A stretch of 64,000 bases of DNA, from contig CAZRMV010000004.1 in NCBI GenBank assembly GCA_964601275.1, positions 186,001 to 250,000 on the forward strand, read 5' to 3'. Shown here piece by piece: positions 27,505 through 37,563 of this stretch. A program made the translations under genes and the position numbers. The notes beneath the pieces are model-generated. The model made no database searches, was not told the origin of the DNA, and was given only the letters and a program-made list of their open reading frames with translations. This DNA is from JAOZPE01 sp964601275 (GTDB lineage Bacteria > Krumholzibacteriota > Krumholzibacteriia > JAJRXK01). Positions within the stretch are counted from its first letter, which is position 1; each line of letters opens with the position of its first letter.

Positions 27505-28269
27505 ATGAACAGAACGAAGTGCACACCCTGCGGGCGCGCCCTGCGCCCCCACCTCCTCCTCCGATGGGGGGTCCTGGTCCTGATCCTGGTCGCGGGGGGG
27601 CCAACCCGTGCCCAGGTGGCGGGAGGGCACGGCGAGGTGGCCGCGGGCATCGGACGGGGGCTGTTCGAGACCTGGCTCGGGATCGAGAACGACCTCCTCT
27701 GGTCCGGACGCCTCGCCTATCACCCCGGTCTCGACTGGGGCCTCGAACTGCAGGCCGAGCGGGTCAACAGCCACGACCGGGTGGAAGGCGGAGGCGCCAA
27801 GGCCCACTTCACCTACTGGGGACTGGGGGCCATCGTCCCCCTGAGCCCAACCAGTGTGTTTTCGCCTTATTTTTCCGGATCCCTGGGCCTGGCCACCCTC
27901 GCCCTGGCGCACGACACTTCGCGTTCACCGGCCTTGGGCCTGGCCCTGGGAGCCCAGTGGCATTTCCGCCCGGAGTGGTCGGTCTATGGGGAGGCCAAGG
28001 ATGACCTGGCGGTCTTCCGGGACAACCTCACCCACCAGGTCCTGTTTTCGTTCGGTTTACGCTTTTCTTTTGCTTCTCGCCGGCAGGACACCGATGGCGA
28101 CGGGGTCGGGGACGCCCGGGACCGCTGCCCCCGCACTCCGCCGGGAGCGATCGTCGACGAACACGGTTGCCCCTCCGACGCCGATGCCGATGGGGTCTTC
28201 GACGGCCTCGACCGTTGCCCCGACACCCCGATCGGAACCCCGGTGGACGAACACGGCTGTCCCCGTTGA
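27505..28269 (+). CDS. Outer-membrane-type protein with thrombospondin type 3 calcium repeats
   Basis: The product has 254 residues starting at ATG 27505 with a signal peptide (GVLVLILVAGGPTRA). About 165 residues of barrel-like strands follow (GIENDLLWSGRLAYHPGLDWG, FSFGLRFSFASR). Then come two Asp-rich TSP3 repeats (DTDGDGVGDARDRCP, DADADGVFDGLDRCP), each closed by VDEHGCP. This resembles the front half of OmpA-like proteins, but the peptidoglycan-binding OmpA domain that usually follows is absent; the stop comes directly after the second repeat. A hairpin terminator follows. Confidence 0.8.
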   Translation: MNRTKCTPCGRALRPHLLLRWGVLVLILVAGGPTRAQVAGGHGEVAAGIGRGLFETWLGIENDLLWSGRLAYHPGLDWGLELQAERVNSHDRVEGGGAKAHFTYWGLGAIVPLSPTSVFSPYFSGSLGLATLALAHDTSRSPALGLALGAQWHFRPEWSVYGEAKDDLAVFRDNLTHQVLFSFGLRFSFASRRQDTDGDGVGDARDRCPRTPPGAIVDEHGCPSDADADGVFDGLDRCPDTPIGTPVDEHGCPR

Positions 28270-28275
28270 GGACTC

Positions 28276-28295
28276 TTCCGCCGCGGGTGGCGGAA
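28276..28295 (+). terminator. Hairpin terminator after the TSP3 barrel gene
   Basis: TTCCGCC (28276-28282) and GGCGGAA (28289-28295) form a perfect seven-pair stem with a six-base loop. It starts six bases past the stop codon. A short T run (28302-28305) follows. Confidence 0.6.
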
Positions 28296-28539
28296 TCCGG
28301 ATTTTCCCGCTTCCGCCGTTTCCCGAAGGCCTTTCGTTCCGTATCTTTGCCACGTTGAGACCCGGGAGGCGATGGTGTACCCTTGGACACCGCCAGGGGA
28401 CCGGTGAACCCCGCCAGGACGTCGTTCCTTCGCGACGGCGTGCTTCATGGTCCGCAGCGCATCGCTTCTCGTTCGTCTTTTTCCATTACGACGCAGATCC
28501 CGCGATCAAGACCCGCCCTCGATCGCCTCGGAGGCAAGA

Positions 28540-31500
28540 ATGTTTGCGAGCCACCGCGAGGAGACCAGGCCCGCGCGCCGTCCCGGCGCGCTGCTGCCGG
28601 CGGTCCTCTTTCTCTTGTTGTTCTTCGTCCCCTCCCGCCCGGCCCGGGCCGGTGCGGACTATCCAGGGTTGCTCCAACCGGCCGGCAGCCACCCCAGCGC
28701 GACGGTCCAGGGTGATTTCAACGCCGATGGCGCGGTGGATCTGGCGGTGCTCAGCTTCTCCCTGCACCGCGTGACGATCTTCCTGGCCAATGCGGTGGCC
28801 GGGGTGGGCGATGGGAGCTTCCGGATCGCGTCCACCTTCGACGTGGGCGAGGAGCCGTGGGACATCGCGGCCGGCGACCTCAACAACGATGGGGCGACCG
28901 ATCTGGTGGTGACCGAAGGGGTGGCCAACCGCTTCTCGGTGTGGCTCGCCAATACTCCGGGTGGAACCCCGGACGGGACCTTCTTCGCCGGACCCGCCCC
29001 GGGCGTGTGGCAATACCCGGTGGCCGCGATCTTCGAGGATCTCAACGGCGACGGGAACGACGACATCGCGGTGGCGAACTACTGGTCCGACAACGTCAGC
29101 ATCTTCTACGGAGACGGCGCCGGGGGATTCAGCGGGAACACCGTGATCGATGCGGGCAGCCGTCCCATCGACCTGGTCACCGGCGATTTCAACGCCGATG
29201 GAGCCCGGGATCTGGCCATCGTCGACTTCCTCTCTGATGACCTGGCGATGTACCTGGGAGCGACCGACGGCAGCCTCGTCGCCGACGGCTTCCTCGACGC
29301 GGGCAACCGCCCGGTGGCCGCCGCGGTGGCCGCCCTCGACGATGGAATCGACGACATCGTGGTGGCGGATTACTACGGCAACGAGATCGGTCTTCTGCTG
29401 ACCAGCACGAATGCGACCCAGCAGGGCCAGTTGTTCGACCCACTCACCACGGTTTCCACCGGGGGCAACCCCCGTTCGGTGGTGCTCAACGACCTCGACG
29501 CGGACGGACGCCCCGACCTCATCTATACCCTGGAGGACATCAACCAGGTGGGCGTGCGTTCGGGCGGTTTCCTGGGCACCTTCAATTCCGAACGCCTCTA
29601 CTACGGCGGGTACCGGCCCATGGGAGTGCTGGTGGCCCAGATCGACGGCGATGGTTTCCCCGATCTCGTGCTCACCTCGCATTGGAGCCATGGCTTCATC
29701 GTCCTCAATGGAATCGGCGTCGGCGGCAGTCCCACCACCACCTTCCTCCCCTCCCGCCTGGATGCGGGGATCTCTCCCTTGAAGACACTCCTGGAAGATC
29801 TGAACGGCGACGGGAACCCGGATCTCATCACCATGAACGGCAACGGAAGCGTCCAGGTGCGGAAGGGAACCGGGGTCTCGCCCTGGTTCAGCATCATCCC
29901 GGGTCAACAGAGGACGGGGTCGAAACCCCAGGCCATCGCCACGGGCAATCTGACCGATGACGCGTTTCCCGAGGTCGTCACGGTGAACTCCGCGACGAAT
30001 CTCCTGTCGGTCTTCCAGGCGGACCCTTCCCAGAGTTCCCTGCTCAAGCCGGAGGTTCGCCTCTCGATCCACGAGCTCCCGACGGATGTGGTCGTCGCGG
30101 ACTTCGATCGGGATGGGGTGAACGACATCATCAGCTACAGCGCCGCGGTCGGCCGTCTCGATTTCTTCCGCATCAATCTCCTGGCGTCCATCACCCCTCT
30201 CAGTTTCAAGGCTCCGATCTCCATCGCCGTGGCCACCAGTGACGTGAACGGCGAAGCCGATCTCCTGTTCACTTCCGCCACCGCGGGGGCGGAGACCGGC
30301 GCTTCGGTGGCCATGGGTGATGTCAATGGCGACGGGTTCGCCGACGTGGCGGTGGGGTCGCCCGGTGAGGACATCGTCCGTCTCTATTACGGTTCGGCCA
30401 CCCCGGATGAGATCGCCGACCTGGTCCTGCAAGGGTCGCAGGCGGGAGAGCGTTTCGGCGCGGCGGTGGCGCTGGGAGATCTCGATGGGGACGGCGCGGA
30501 CGAGATCCTGGTCGGGGCTCCCATGAATGACACCGGGGGAGTGGATGCCGGCGCAGTCTATGTCTTCCTGGGCAACCAGGACGCCGGCGCCGACCTCACG
30601 CGCAACGGTGGGCAGGCGGGAGAGATGTTCGGCGCTGCGGTGACCTCTGGGAAGGATCTGAACGGAGACGGCGTGGATGACTGGGTGGTCGGCGCGCCCG
30701 GGTACGACGGGATCGCCGCCGACGCGGGGCGGGCCTATCTCTTCTGGGGCGCCGGTCTCGACGGCGGCGAGGATCTGGTGCTCGAAGGCGAGGCCGGCGG
30801 CGATGCCTTCGGGCAATCCCTCGACCTGGCCGGCGACTTCACCGCCAACGGGGTCAGCGACCTGGTGGTCGGGGCTCCCGGTCACGGGGAGACCCTGGCG
30901 GGAGCGGGAAGGGTCTACGTCTTCGCCGGAGGCGCAGTGGCTTCGACTCCGGTCATGGTCTCCGACGGCTCCGCCCTCACCGCCTCCCTGGGCTTTTCGG
31001 TGGCCGGGGTGGGAGACTTCAATGGCGACGGCGCCGCGGACATCGGAGCGGGAGCGCCCTTGTTCGACACCGACGCGGGGCAGGATCGTGGACAGGTCGT
31101 TCTCTTCTTCGGAGGAGCCGGATTCGACGGCACCCCCGACTACGTGGTCAGCGGACGCCGGGCCGACGCCCGCCTGGGGACCGCCATCGCCCCGGCCGGA
31201 GATCCCACCGGCCGCGGGAAGGACGATTTCGTCGTCTCGGCTCCCGGGTATGTCGAGTTGAACAACATCGATCCGACCGCCAGCCAGAACGGACGGGTCT
31301 ACCTCGTCGAGGGTGGCACGCTGCCCAGCGACGACGCACTGGTCATCGCCAGCCGGAACGTTTCCAATGCCGAGTTCGGCAGTGCCCTGGCCGGAGGTGG
31401 AGATCTCAACGGCGACGGCTTCGATGACTGGGTGGTGGGTGCCGTCAGCGACAACACCGGCGGCAGCGGGGCCGGCTTGGCCCTCGTCTACAAGGGAGGT

Positions 31501-32430
31501 CGAGGAGGAACCCCGGGACGGGGTTGGCTGGCCACCGGCGACTTCGACTCCGACGGTGGCACAGATCTGGTCGTCATCAACGGGGACACCGACACCGTGA
31601 GTGTCTTGATGAACGATCCCAACCACATCTTCGTCGACACGGACTCGCCGGTCTCGGAGATCTTTACCGTCTCGGGCCATCCCATCGCGGTGGCCAGCGG
31701 AGACGTGGATGGAGATGGAGCACTCGACCTGGCCATCCTGCGCGAGACCCAGGAGGATGTGGCGATCTACCTGGGCAACGGGGACGGTACCTTCCAACCG
31801 GGAGCGGTGGTGATGGTCGGGCCTTCGGTTTCCGGCTTCGCGTTGGCCCCGCGCGATGTCTACCTGGAGGATGTCGATCTCGACGGCGTCCTCGATCTCA
31901 TCACCGTCCTTTCCGCCTGGGGTGGGGTCAGCATCCGCCATGGAGTGGGCGACGGGAGTTTCCAGCAAGCGGCCTACTATGTGAGCGCGGAGCTGGCGAG
32001 CGACGTCGCGTTCGGTGACATCACCGGAGACGGCCTGATGGATATGGTCATCTCCGACGAGTTGAGCGCCGCGGTCTCGGTGCATTTCCACAGCGGAGGC
32101 AGCGCGGCGAAGGTGTTGGCGACGGACGTGCCCTCGACCCCCACCGCGATCGCTCCGTTGCTGGCCCAGAATTTCCCCAATCCGTTCAATCCGCGCACCG
32201 AGATCCGTTACGATCTGCCGGTTGGAGGAAGGGCGAAGCTCGAGATCTTCGATATCCGGGGCCGCAAAGTGAAGACATTGGTCGATTCCAAGTTGCCTCC
32301 GGGCTCCCAGAAGGCCATTTGGGATGGCCGTGATGCCCACGGCGGCGAAGTCGCCGCCGGGGTGTATCTCTATCGCCTTGCCGTTGACGGCGAGATCATG
32401 GGCCAACGCAAGATGGTCCTGGCGAAGTGA
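28540..32430 (+). CDS. Giant secreted FG-GAP/VCBS repeat protein with FlgD-like C-terminal sorting module
   Basis: The product has 1296 residues. ATG 28540 follows GGAGG by six bases and gives a clean signal peptide (LLPAVLFLLLFFVPSRPARA). The body consists of VCBS repeats (DFNADGAVDLAV, DLNGDGNDDIAV), then integrin-like FG-GAP repeats (GDVNGDGFADVAVGSPGED, GAAVALGDLDGDGADEILVGAP), then VCBS again. All are predicted to fold as calcium-binding propellers. The end carries NFPNPFNPRTEIRYDLP, IFDIRGRKV and AAGVYLYRL, the FlgD-Ig/type-IX-like C-terminal domain of FCB bacteria, used for export or surface anchoring. The next gene overlaps closely downstream. Confidence 0.92.
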   Translation: MFASHREETRPARRPGALLPAVLFLLLFFVPSRPARAGADYPGLLQPAGSHPSATVQGDFNADGAVDLAVLSFSLHRVTIFLANAVAGVGDGSFRIASTFDVGEEPWDIAAGDLNNDGATDLVVTEGVANRFSVWLANTPGGTPDGTFFAGPAPGVWQYPVAAIFEDLNGDGNDDIAVANYWSDNVSIFYGDGAGGFSGNTVIDAGSRPIDLVTGDFNADGARDLAIVDFLSDDLAMYLGATDGSLVADGFLDAGNRPVAAAVAALDDGIDDIVVADYYGNEIGLLLTSTNATQQGQLFDPLTTVSTGGNPRSVVLNDLDADGRPDLIYTLEDINQVGVRSGGFLGTFNSERLYYGGYRPMGVLVAQIDGDGFPDLVLTSHWSHGFIVLNGIGVGGSPTTTFLPSRLDAGISPLKTLLEDLNGDGNPDLITMNGNGSVQVRKGTGVSPWFSIIPGQQRTGSKPQAIATGNLTDDAFPEVVTVNSATNLLSVFQADPSQSSLLKPEVRLSIHELPTDVVVADFDRDGVNDIISYSAAVGRLDFFRINLLASITPLSFKAPISIAVATSDVNGEADLLFTSATAGAETGASVAMGDVNGDGFADVAVGSPGEDIVRLYYGSATPDEIADLVLQGSQAGERFGAAVALGDLDGDGADEILVGAPMNDTGGVDAGAVYVFLGNQDAGADLTRNGGQAGEMFGAAVTSGKDLNGDGVDDWVVGAPGYDGIAADAGRAYLFWGAGLDGGEDLVLEGEAGGDAFGQSLDLAGDFTANGVSDLVVGAPGHGETLAGAGRVYVFAGGAVASTPVMVSDGSALTASLGFSVAGVGDFNGDGAADIGAGAPLFDTDAGQDRGQVVLFFGGAGFDGTPDYVVSGRRADARLGTAIAPAGDPTGRGKDDFVVSAPGYVELNNIDPTASQNGRVYLVEGGTLPSDDALVIASRNVSNAEFGSALAGGGDLNGDGFDDWVVGAVSDNTGGSGAGLALVYKGGRGGTPGRGWLATGDFDSDGGTDLVVINGDTDTVSVLMNDPNHIFVDTDSPVSEIFTVSGHPIAVASGDVDGDGALDLAILRETQEDVAIYLGNGDGTFQPGAVVMVGPSVSGFALAPRDVYLEDVDLDGVLDLITVLSAWGGVSIRHGVGDGSFQQAAYYVSAELASDVAFGDITGDGLMDMVISDELSAAVSVHFHSGGSAAKVLATDVPSTPTAIAPLLAQNFPNPFNPRTEIRYDLPVGGRAKLEIFDIRGRKVKTLVDSKLPPGSQKAIWDGRDAHGGEVAAGVYLYRLAVDGEIMGQRKMVLAK

Positions 32431-32444
32431 GGAAGGGAATCGTG

Positions 32445-34766
32445 ATGGTGAAGACTGCACGCAGGAGTGGTTCGATGGATTTCTCTGGACGATTCTGGTT
32501 CGTCATGGCGATCGCGGCCCTGGTGTTGACCATCGGCGGATGTTCGAGTGAAGACGGCGGAGTCACCGATCCTTTGCCCGATGTCACTCCGAAGGGCGAT
32601 CTCCAGGTGCATCCGGACAGCCTGGGCACGATGGCGCCGCTGAACGACGCGATGAGCCAGGCTCAACCCGGCTACGTGATCGTGGTGTTTCCAGGTATCT
32701 ATTCCGGGACCCTGGTGATCGACAAGCCGGTGCGTTTCGTCTCCAGCGCCGGCAAGGAGAACACGATCCTCGAGAACACCTCCGGCGGTGCGGCGGTGCA
32801 GGTTGGGATCACCGGCAGTTATGGACCGGTGGACAGTCTCGTCTTCGAAGGATTCGGCATCAATGGTTCCGAACTGGGGATCCAGGTGGATGCGGTGACG
32901 GTTCCCTTGGCCATGCGCAAGTGCGATATGCTGGACAACGCTTCCAACGGTCTCGTGTTTGCCCAGACGGGAGGCAAGGTGCCTGGAGACGGAACCCTGG
33001 TTCTCTGGCAGTGCTTCTTCCGCCGGAACGGGTTGAATGCTCCCAGCGGCAGCCCCGCCCCGGCGTCCGCGGCGATCTGGTGGACCGGGACCCTCGTGGC
33101 CGAATCGATCTTCTTCGAATCCAATGCCATCGATCTCGCCCTGAGTGATGGAGCGCAGGCCTCGGTGCGGCGCATGACCTCCGCGGAGAGCACCGACGCG
33201 AGCCTGTGGATGGAGGGCGCCAGCAACCTGGTCCTGGATGGAGTCGATCAGGACATTCCCACCACTCTGCGGCACGGAACCGGATGGGCTGCGGTGGTCG
33301 CGGACAGTCGCCTGGAGATCATCGACTATTCGATCGCCTCCTTCGGCGGAGGAGGGATCGATCTCACGAACGCAACCCTGGTGCTCGACGGCGTGACGAT
33401 GGAATCCAACGCCGGTTACGGGATCCGGAGCGTGTCGTCGGTCGACAGCCTGAGGAACTCCCATGTTCTCTCCACCGGGGCGACCAAGAGCGGTCAATCC
33501 GGCTACGGCGCGTGGGTGGAGGGCTCCGGCGGCCCGACGGTGTTCCACCTCGCACAGTCTTCCATCGAGGGTTCCTTCCGCAGCGGCGTGCAAGCGTCCG
33601 GCGCGGTGGTGGTCGAGCTGCGAGGGTCCACCCTGAAGGCAAACGGGGTGGGATGGAGCAACGATCCCGACCTGGAGGATCCCCAGGCCCCGGTCGGGGG
33701 TGGAATCGGCCTGTCGATGGGCGCCACTCTCGATGCCGACGCGAGCTCGCTGATCAACCTCAACATGGCGGTCAAGGGTGGTGGGGTCGCGGTGGTCGAC
33801 CCGAGTTCGTCCGCGGTCTTCAACGCCAGCACGGTGGAGAAGAATTCGGCGCTGGAAATGGGCGGTGGCATCGCGGTGGTCTCCGGGACGGCCCGGTTCA
33901 ACCAGGGGGAGCTGCTCGGCAACTCGAGCAAGGACTCCGGAGGTGGGGTGGCGGTCGTGTCGGAAGGCTCGTTCGACGCCGATGGAACCACCATCAGCGG
34001 GAACAAGGCCCTGGTGCGGGGTGGGGGCGCGTTCATCTCCGAGGGTCACGGAGGGTTCACCGGCGGAGTCCAGTTCCTCGGCAACGAGGGAAGGGACCCG
34101 GACCTCAAGACCGGCAGCGGGGGAGGAATCTACATCGTCGAGGCCGATCTTCTCCTGGACGGTGCGGTCTTCGAAACCAACCTCAGTGAGCAGGGCGCCG
34201 CGATCTACGGGACCAACCTGAGGGACGATGTGATCATCACGAACTGTTCCTTCCAGAAGAACATCACCGGCAACGCGACCGTCTATGTGCGCGATTTGAC
34301 CCGCGACCTGACCCTCCAGGATTGTCTTCTCGTGGGGAACAAGTTGAACAGTCCCACCGGAAACGGTTCGACCGCGGTCTTCAGCCGGCAGGACCTTCCC
34401 GGCGGAAGTCTCATTCTTCTCGGCTGCACCATCGCCAACAACCAGGGGGGGAGCGGCGCGATCCTGCACCGCTCCGGGAACATGGTCCTGAACGAGAGCG
34501 TGATCGCGTTCAACCGGCCCAGCGGCCTCTTCGGAACCGACCTGACCTTCGTTGCGATGGATTGCGACGACTTCTGGGACAACGGGGACTTCGACTACGG
34601 GCCCGGGGCCGACCCGGGTCCCAACAGCTTCTTCGCCGACCCGCTCTTCTGCGACCTGGACAACGGAGTGTTCACCGTCGACGCCACCTCCCCGCTGCTC
34701 CCCGGCAACAACACGTGCAGCACGCAGATCGGGGCGTTGGGCGCGGGGTGCGGACAGGGTTTCTGA
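32445..34766 (+). CDS. Lipoprotein with right-handed parallel beta-helix
   Basis: The product has 773 residues. ATG 32445 sits seven bases behind GGAAGGGA; GTG 32427, overlapping the previous stop, is an alternative. The signal ends in a lipobox (LTIGGC, Cys at about residue 33). The body shows DUF1565/NosD-style coils: IVVFPGIYSGTLVIDKPVRF at the start, then many short turns with GGGIAVVSG, GGGVAVVSE and GGGAFISEG. This is a pectate-lyase-like beta-helix, surface-exposed or periplasmic, with no catalytic site that I can identify. It belongs to the FG-GAP gene cluster. Confidence 0.85.
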   Translation: MVKTARRSGSMDFSGRFWFVMAIAALVLTIGGCSSEDGGVTDPLPDVTPKGDLQVHPDSLGTMAPLNDAMSQAQPGYVIVVFPGIYSGTLVIDKPVRFVSSAGKENTILENTSGGAAVQVGITGSYGPVDSLVFEGFGINGSELGIQVDAVTVPLAMRKCDMLDNASNGLVFAQTGGKVPGDGTLVLWQCFFRRNGLNAPSGSPAPASAAIWWTGTLVAESIFFESNAIDLALSDGAQASVRRMTSAESTDASLWMEGASNLVLDGVDQDIPTTLRHGTGWAAVVADSRLEIIDYSIASFGGGGIDLTNATLVLDGVTMESNAGYGIRSVSSVDSLRNSHVLSTGATKSGQSGYGAWVEGSGGPTVFHLAQSSIEGSFRSGVQASGAVVVELRGSTLKANGVGWSNDPDLEDPQAPVGGGIGLSMGATLDADASSLINLNMAVKGGGVAVVDPSSSAVFNASTVEKNSALEMGGGIAVVSGTARFNQGELLGNSSKDSGGGVAVVSEGSFDADGTTISGNKALVRGGGAFISEGHGGFTGGVQFLGNEGRDPDLKTGSGGGIYIVEADLLLDGAVFETNLSEQGAAIYGTNLRDDVIITNCSFQKNITGNATVYVRDLTRDLTLQDCLLVGNKLNSPTGNGSTAVFSRQDLPGGSLILLGCTIANNQGGSGAILHRSGNMVLNESVIAFNRPSGLFGTDLTFVAMDCDDFWDNGDFDYGPGADPGPNSFFADPLFCDLDNGVFTVDATSPLLPGNNTCSTQIGALGAGCGQGF

Positions 34767-34770
34767 GAGA

Positions 34771-35553
34771 ATGCGCCAGCGAAGGGGCTTTCTCGTCGTG
34801 GCGGCGGGCCTGCTGGGCCTGTCGCCGCTCTTCTTTTCGGGGTCGAAGGCGGCCGACGGCGGAGCCTCGGCGCTGCCCCGCCGGGAGGATGTGAGCTATC
34901 GGCTGCCCGGTGTCGACGCCTTCGCCACCAACACCCTCTCCTGGCAGCCGAAAGTGGGGGATCTTCCCGCGTTCTCCGCCTACTACGACTCGGTCACCCC
35001 GTCGGCCTGGCAGAGCGGACCGGTCTACTCCGGGCTGACCTGGTTCTGGCGGGAGGAGGGCTTGCCGGGAACCATCGATTTCGTGGGGTACGCCGACGCT
35101 TCCCTGGACAGCACCTTCTACACCACCCCGGTGCAGTGGTTGCCCCTGGATCCGGTGGCGGCGGGAAGCTGGGGCACGATCGCCACCGATAGCAAGGGAT
35201 CCACCTACACTTTCGACTTTTCCTACGATGGCTTCGACACATTGATCGCGGGAACGGTCCAGCGGCCGGATACCCTGGTCTGCTGGCGCATCATCCTGCG
35301 GCAGACCCTTCCGGCCTCAGCCCTGAAGAGCGGTAGGATCCGCGACGGCATGGGCCTGTTGCGCGCGACGATGGCGGGAAGTGTCACCGATACCCTGTGG
35401 TACGAAGCGGGAACGATGCCTCGTCGCCGCGTGGCCTACCGGGATGACTTCCCCCAGAACGAACTCCTCTACCGCAGCCACCTCACGCGGGATACGCCCG
35501 TTTCCAGCCGGCGGAAGGGCACCGGTCTCTTCAAGTCGGGCTGGCAACATTGA
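34771..35553 (+). CDS. Secreted protein of unknown function, third gene of the surface cluster
   Basis: The product has 260 residues. ATG 34771 lies four bases after the lipoprotein stop, with GAGAGA in front, so the two are an operon. It has a signal peptide (FLVVAAGLLGLSPLFFSGSKA). The rest is rich in Trp, Tyr and short strands (SGLTWFWREEG, STFYTTPVQWLPLDP, DTLVCWRIILRQTLP) and matches no family I know. The open frame continues upstream inside the lipoprotein gene, but that extension is a shadow. Confidence 0.7.
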   Translation: MRQRRGFLVVAAGLLGLSPLFFSGSKAADGGASALPRREDVSYRLPGVDAFATNTLSWQPKVGDLPAFSAYYDSVTPSAWQSGPVYSGLTWFWREEGLPGTIDFVGYADASLDSTFYTTPVQWLPLDPVAAGSWGTIATDSKGSTYTFDFSYDGFDTLIAGTVQRPDTLVCWRIILRQTLPASALKSGRIRDGMGLLRATMAGSVTDTLWYEAGTMPRRRVAYRDDFPQNELLYRSHLTRDTPVSSRRKGTGLFKSGWQH

Positions 35554-35564
35554 GGCACGATATT

Positions 35565-35587
35565 CCCGGCATGGATCCCTTGCCGGG
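35565..35587. terminator. Bidirectional hairpin between converging genes
   Basis: CCCGGCA (35565-35571) pairs with TGCCGGG (35581-35587) around a nine-base loop. It lies 12 bases past one stop codon and about 45 bases past the thiC stop on the other strand. No long T run is present. Confidence 0.5.
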
Positions 35588-35632
35588 GACGGATGGGTTT
35601 GTCGCCCGCGATGCGTCCAACTGTTGCCGCCG

Positions 35633-37276
<1,644 letters not shown>

Positions 37277-37348
37277 GACAGACTCTTCCCTTCTCGAGGT
37301 TCAAGGCGTGGAAGAACACTTCAAGGGAAAAGCGGGCCGGTGGCCCGT

Positions 37349-37444
37349 GGCTTCCCTGCGGTGGGATTGCCCACGTCAGGTTCGAGGGGTCGCACCCCGG
37401 AGCGTGGTCCGGCGCGCCTCTCAGCAGACGCTCCCCCAGCCGGC
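37349..37444 (-). promoter_or_regulatory. TPP riboswitch (THI element) upstream of thiC
   Basis: Read on the minus strand, the aptamer core is visible in order: GGGGGAGC, GCTGAGAGG, GACCCCTCGAACCTGA and then GGGCAATCCCACCGCAGGGAAG-type closing sequence. CTGAGA and the CGAACCTGA block are the two conserved pyrimidine- and pyrophosphate-sensor segments of the TPP aptamer. Its end is about 70 bases before the thiC start, leaving room for an expression platform. GGGAAG near the start codon is the likely ribosome site it controls. Confidence 0.95.
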
Positions 37445-37563
37445 TGCTTTGTGGTACTCAAGGAATACGCCCTTGGGCCCCGGCGGTCAAGTCGGCCCGG
37501 CCGAGAGGGGGTTCGCCGGCTCGTCCCGCGTCGAGAGAAGGCGCGGACAGCGCGTCCTCCATC

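Noticed and set aside
28486..32460. A 1324-codon open frame on the minus strand opposite the FG-GAP gene
   Set aside because: It is antisense to a repeat protein with strongly biased GC codons. It lacks any family similarity, start site or signal, and is explained by codon bias and repeats.
32370..34469. A 699-codon minus-strand frame opposite the beta-helix lipoprotein gene
   Set aside because: It is the shadow of a repetitive GC-rich gene, with no recognisable domain and no ribosome site.
37385..37400. tRNA T-arm-like GGTTCGA
   Set aside because: It is part of the TPP riboswitch core; no cloverleaf can be formed.
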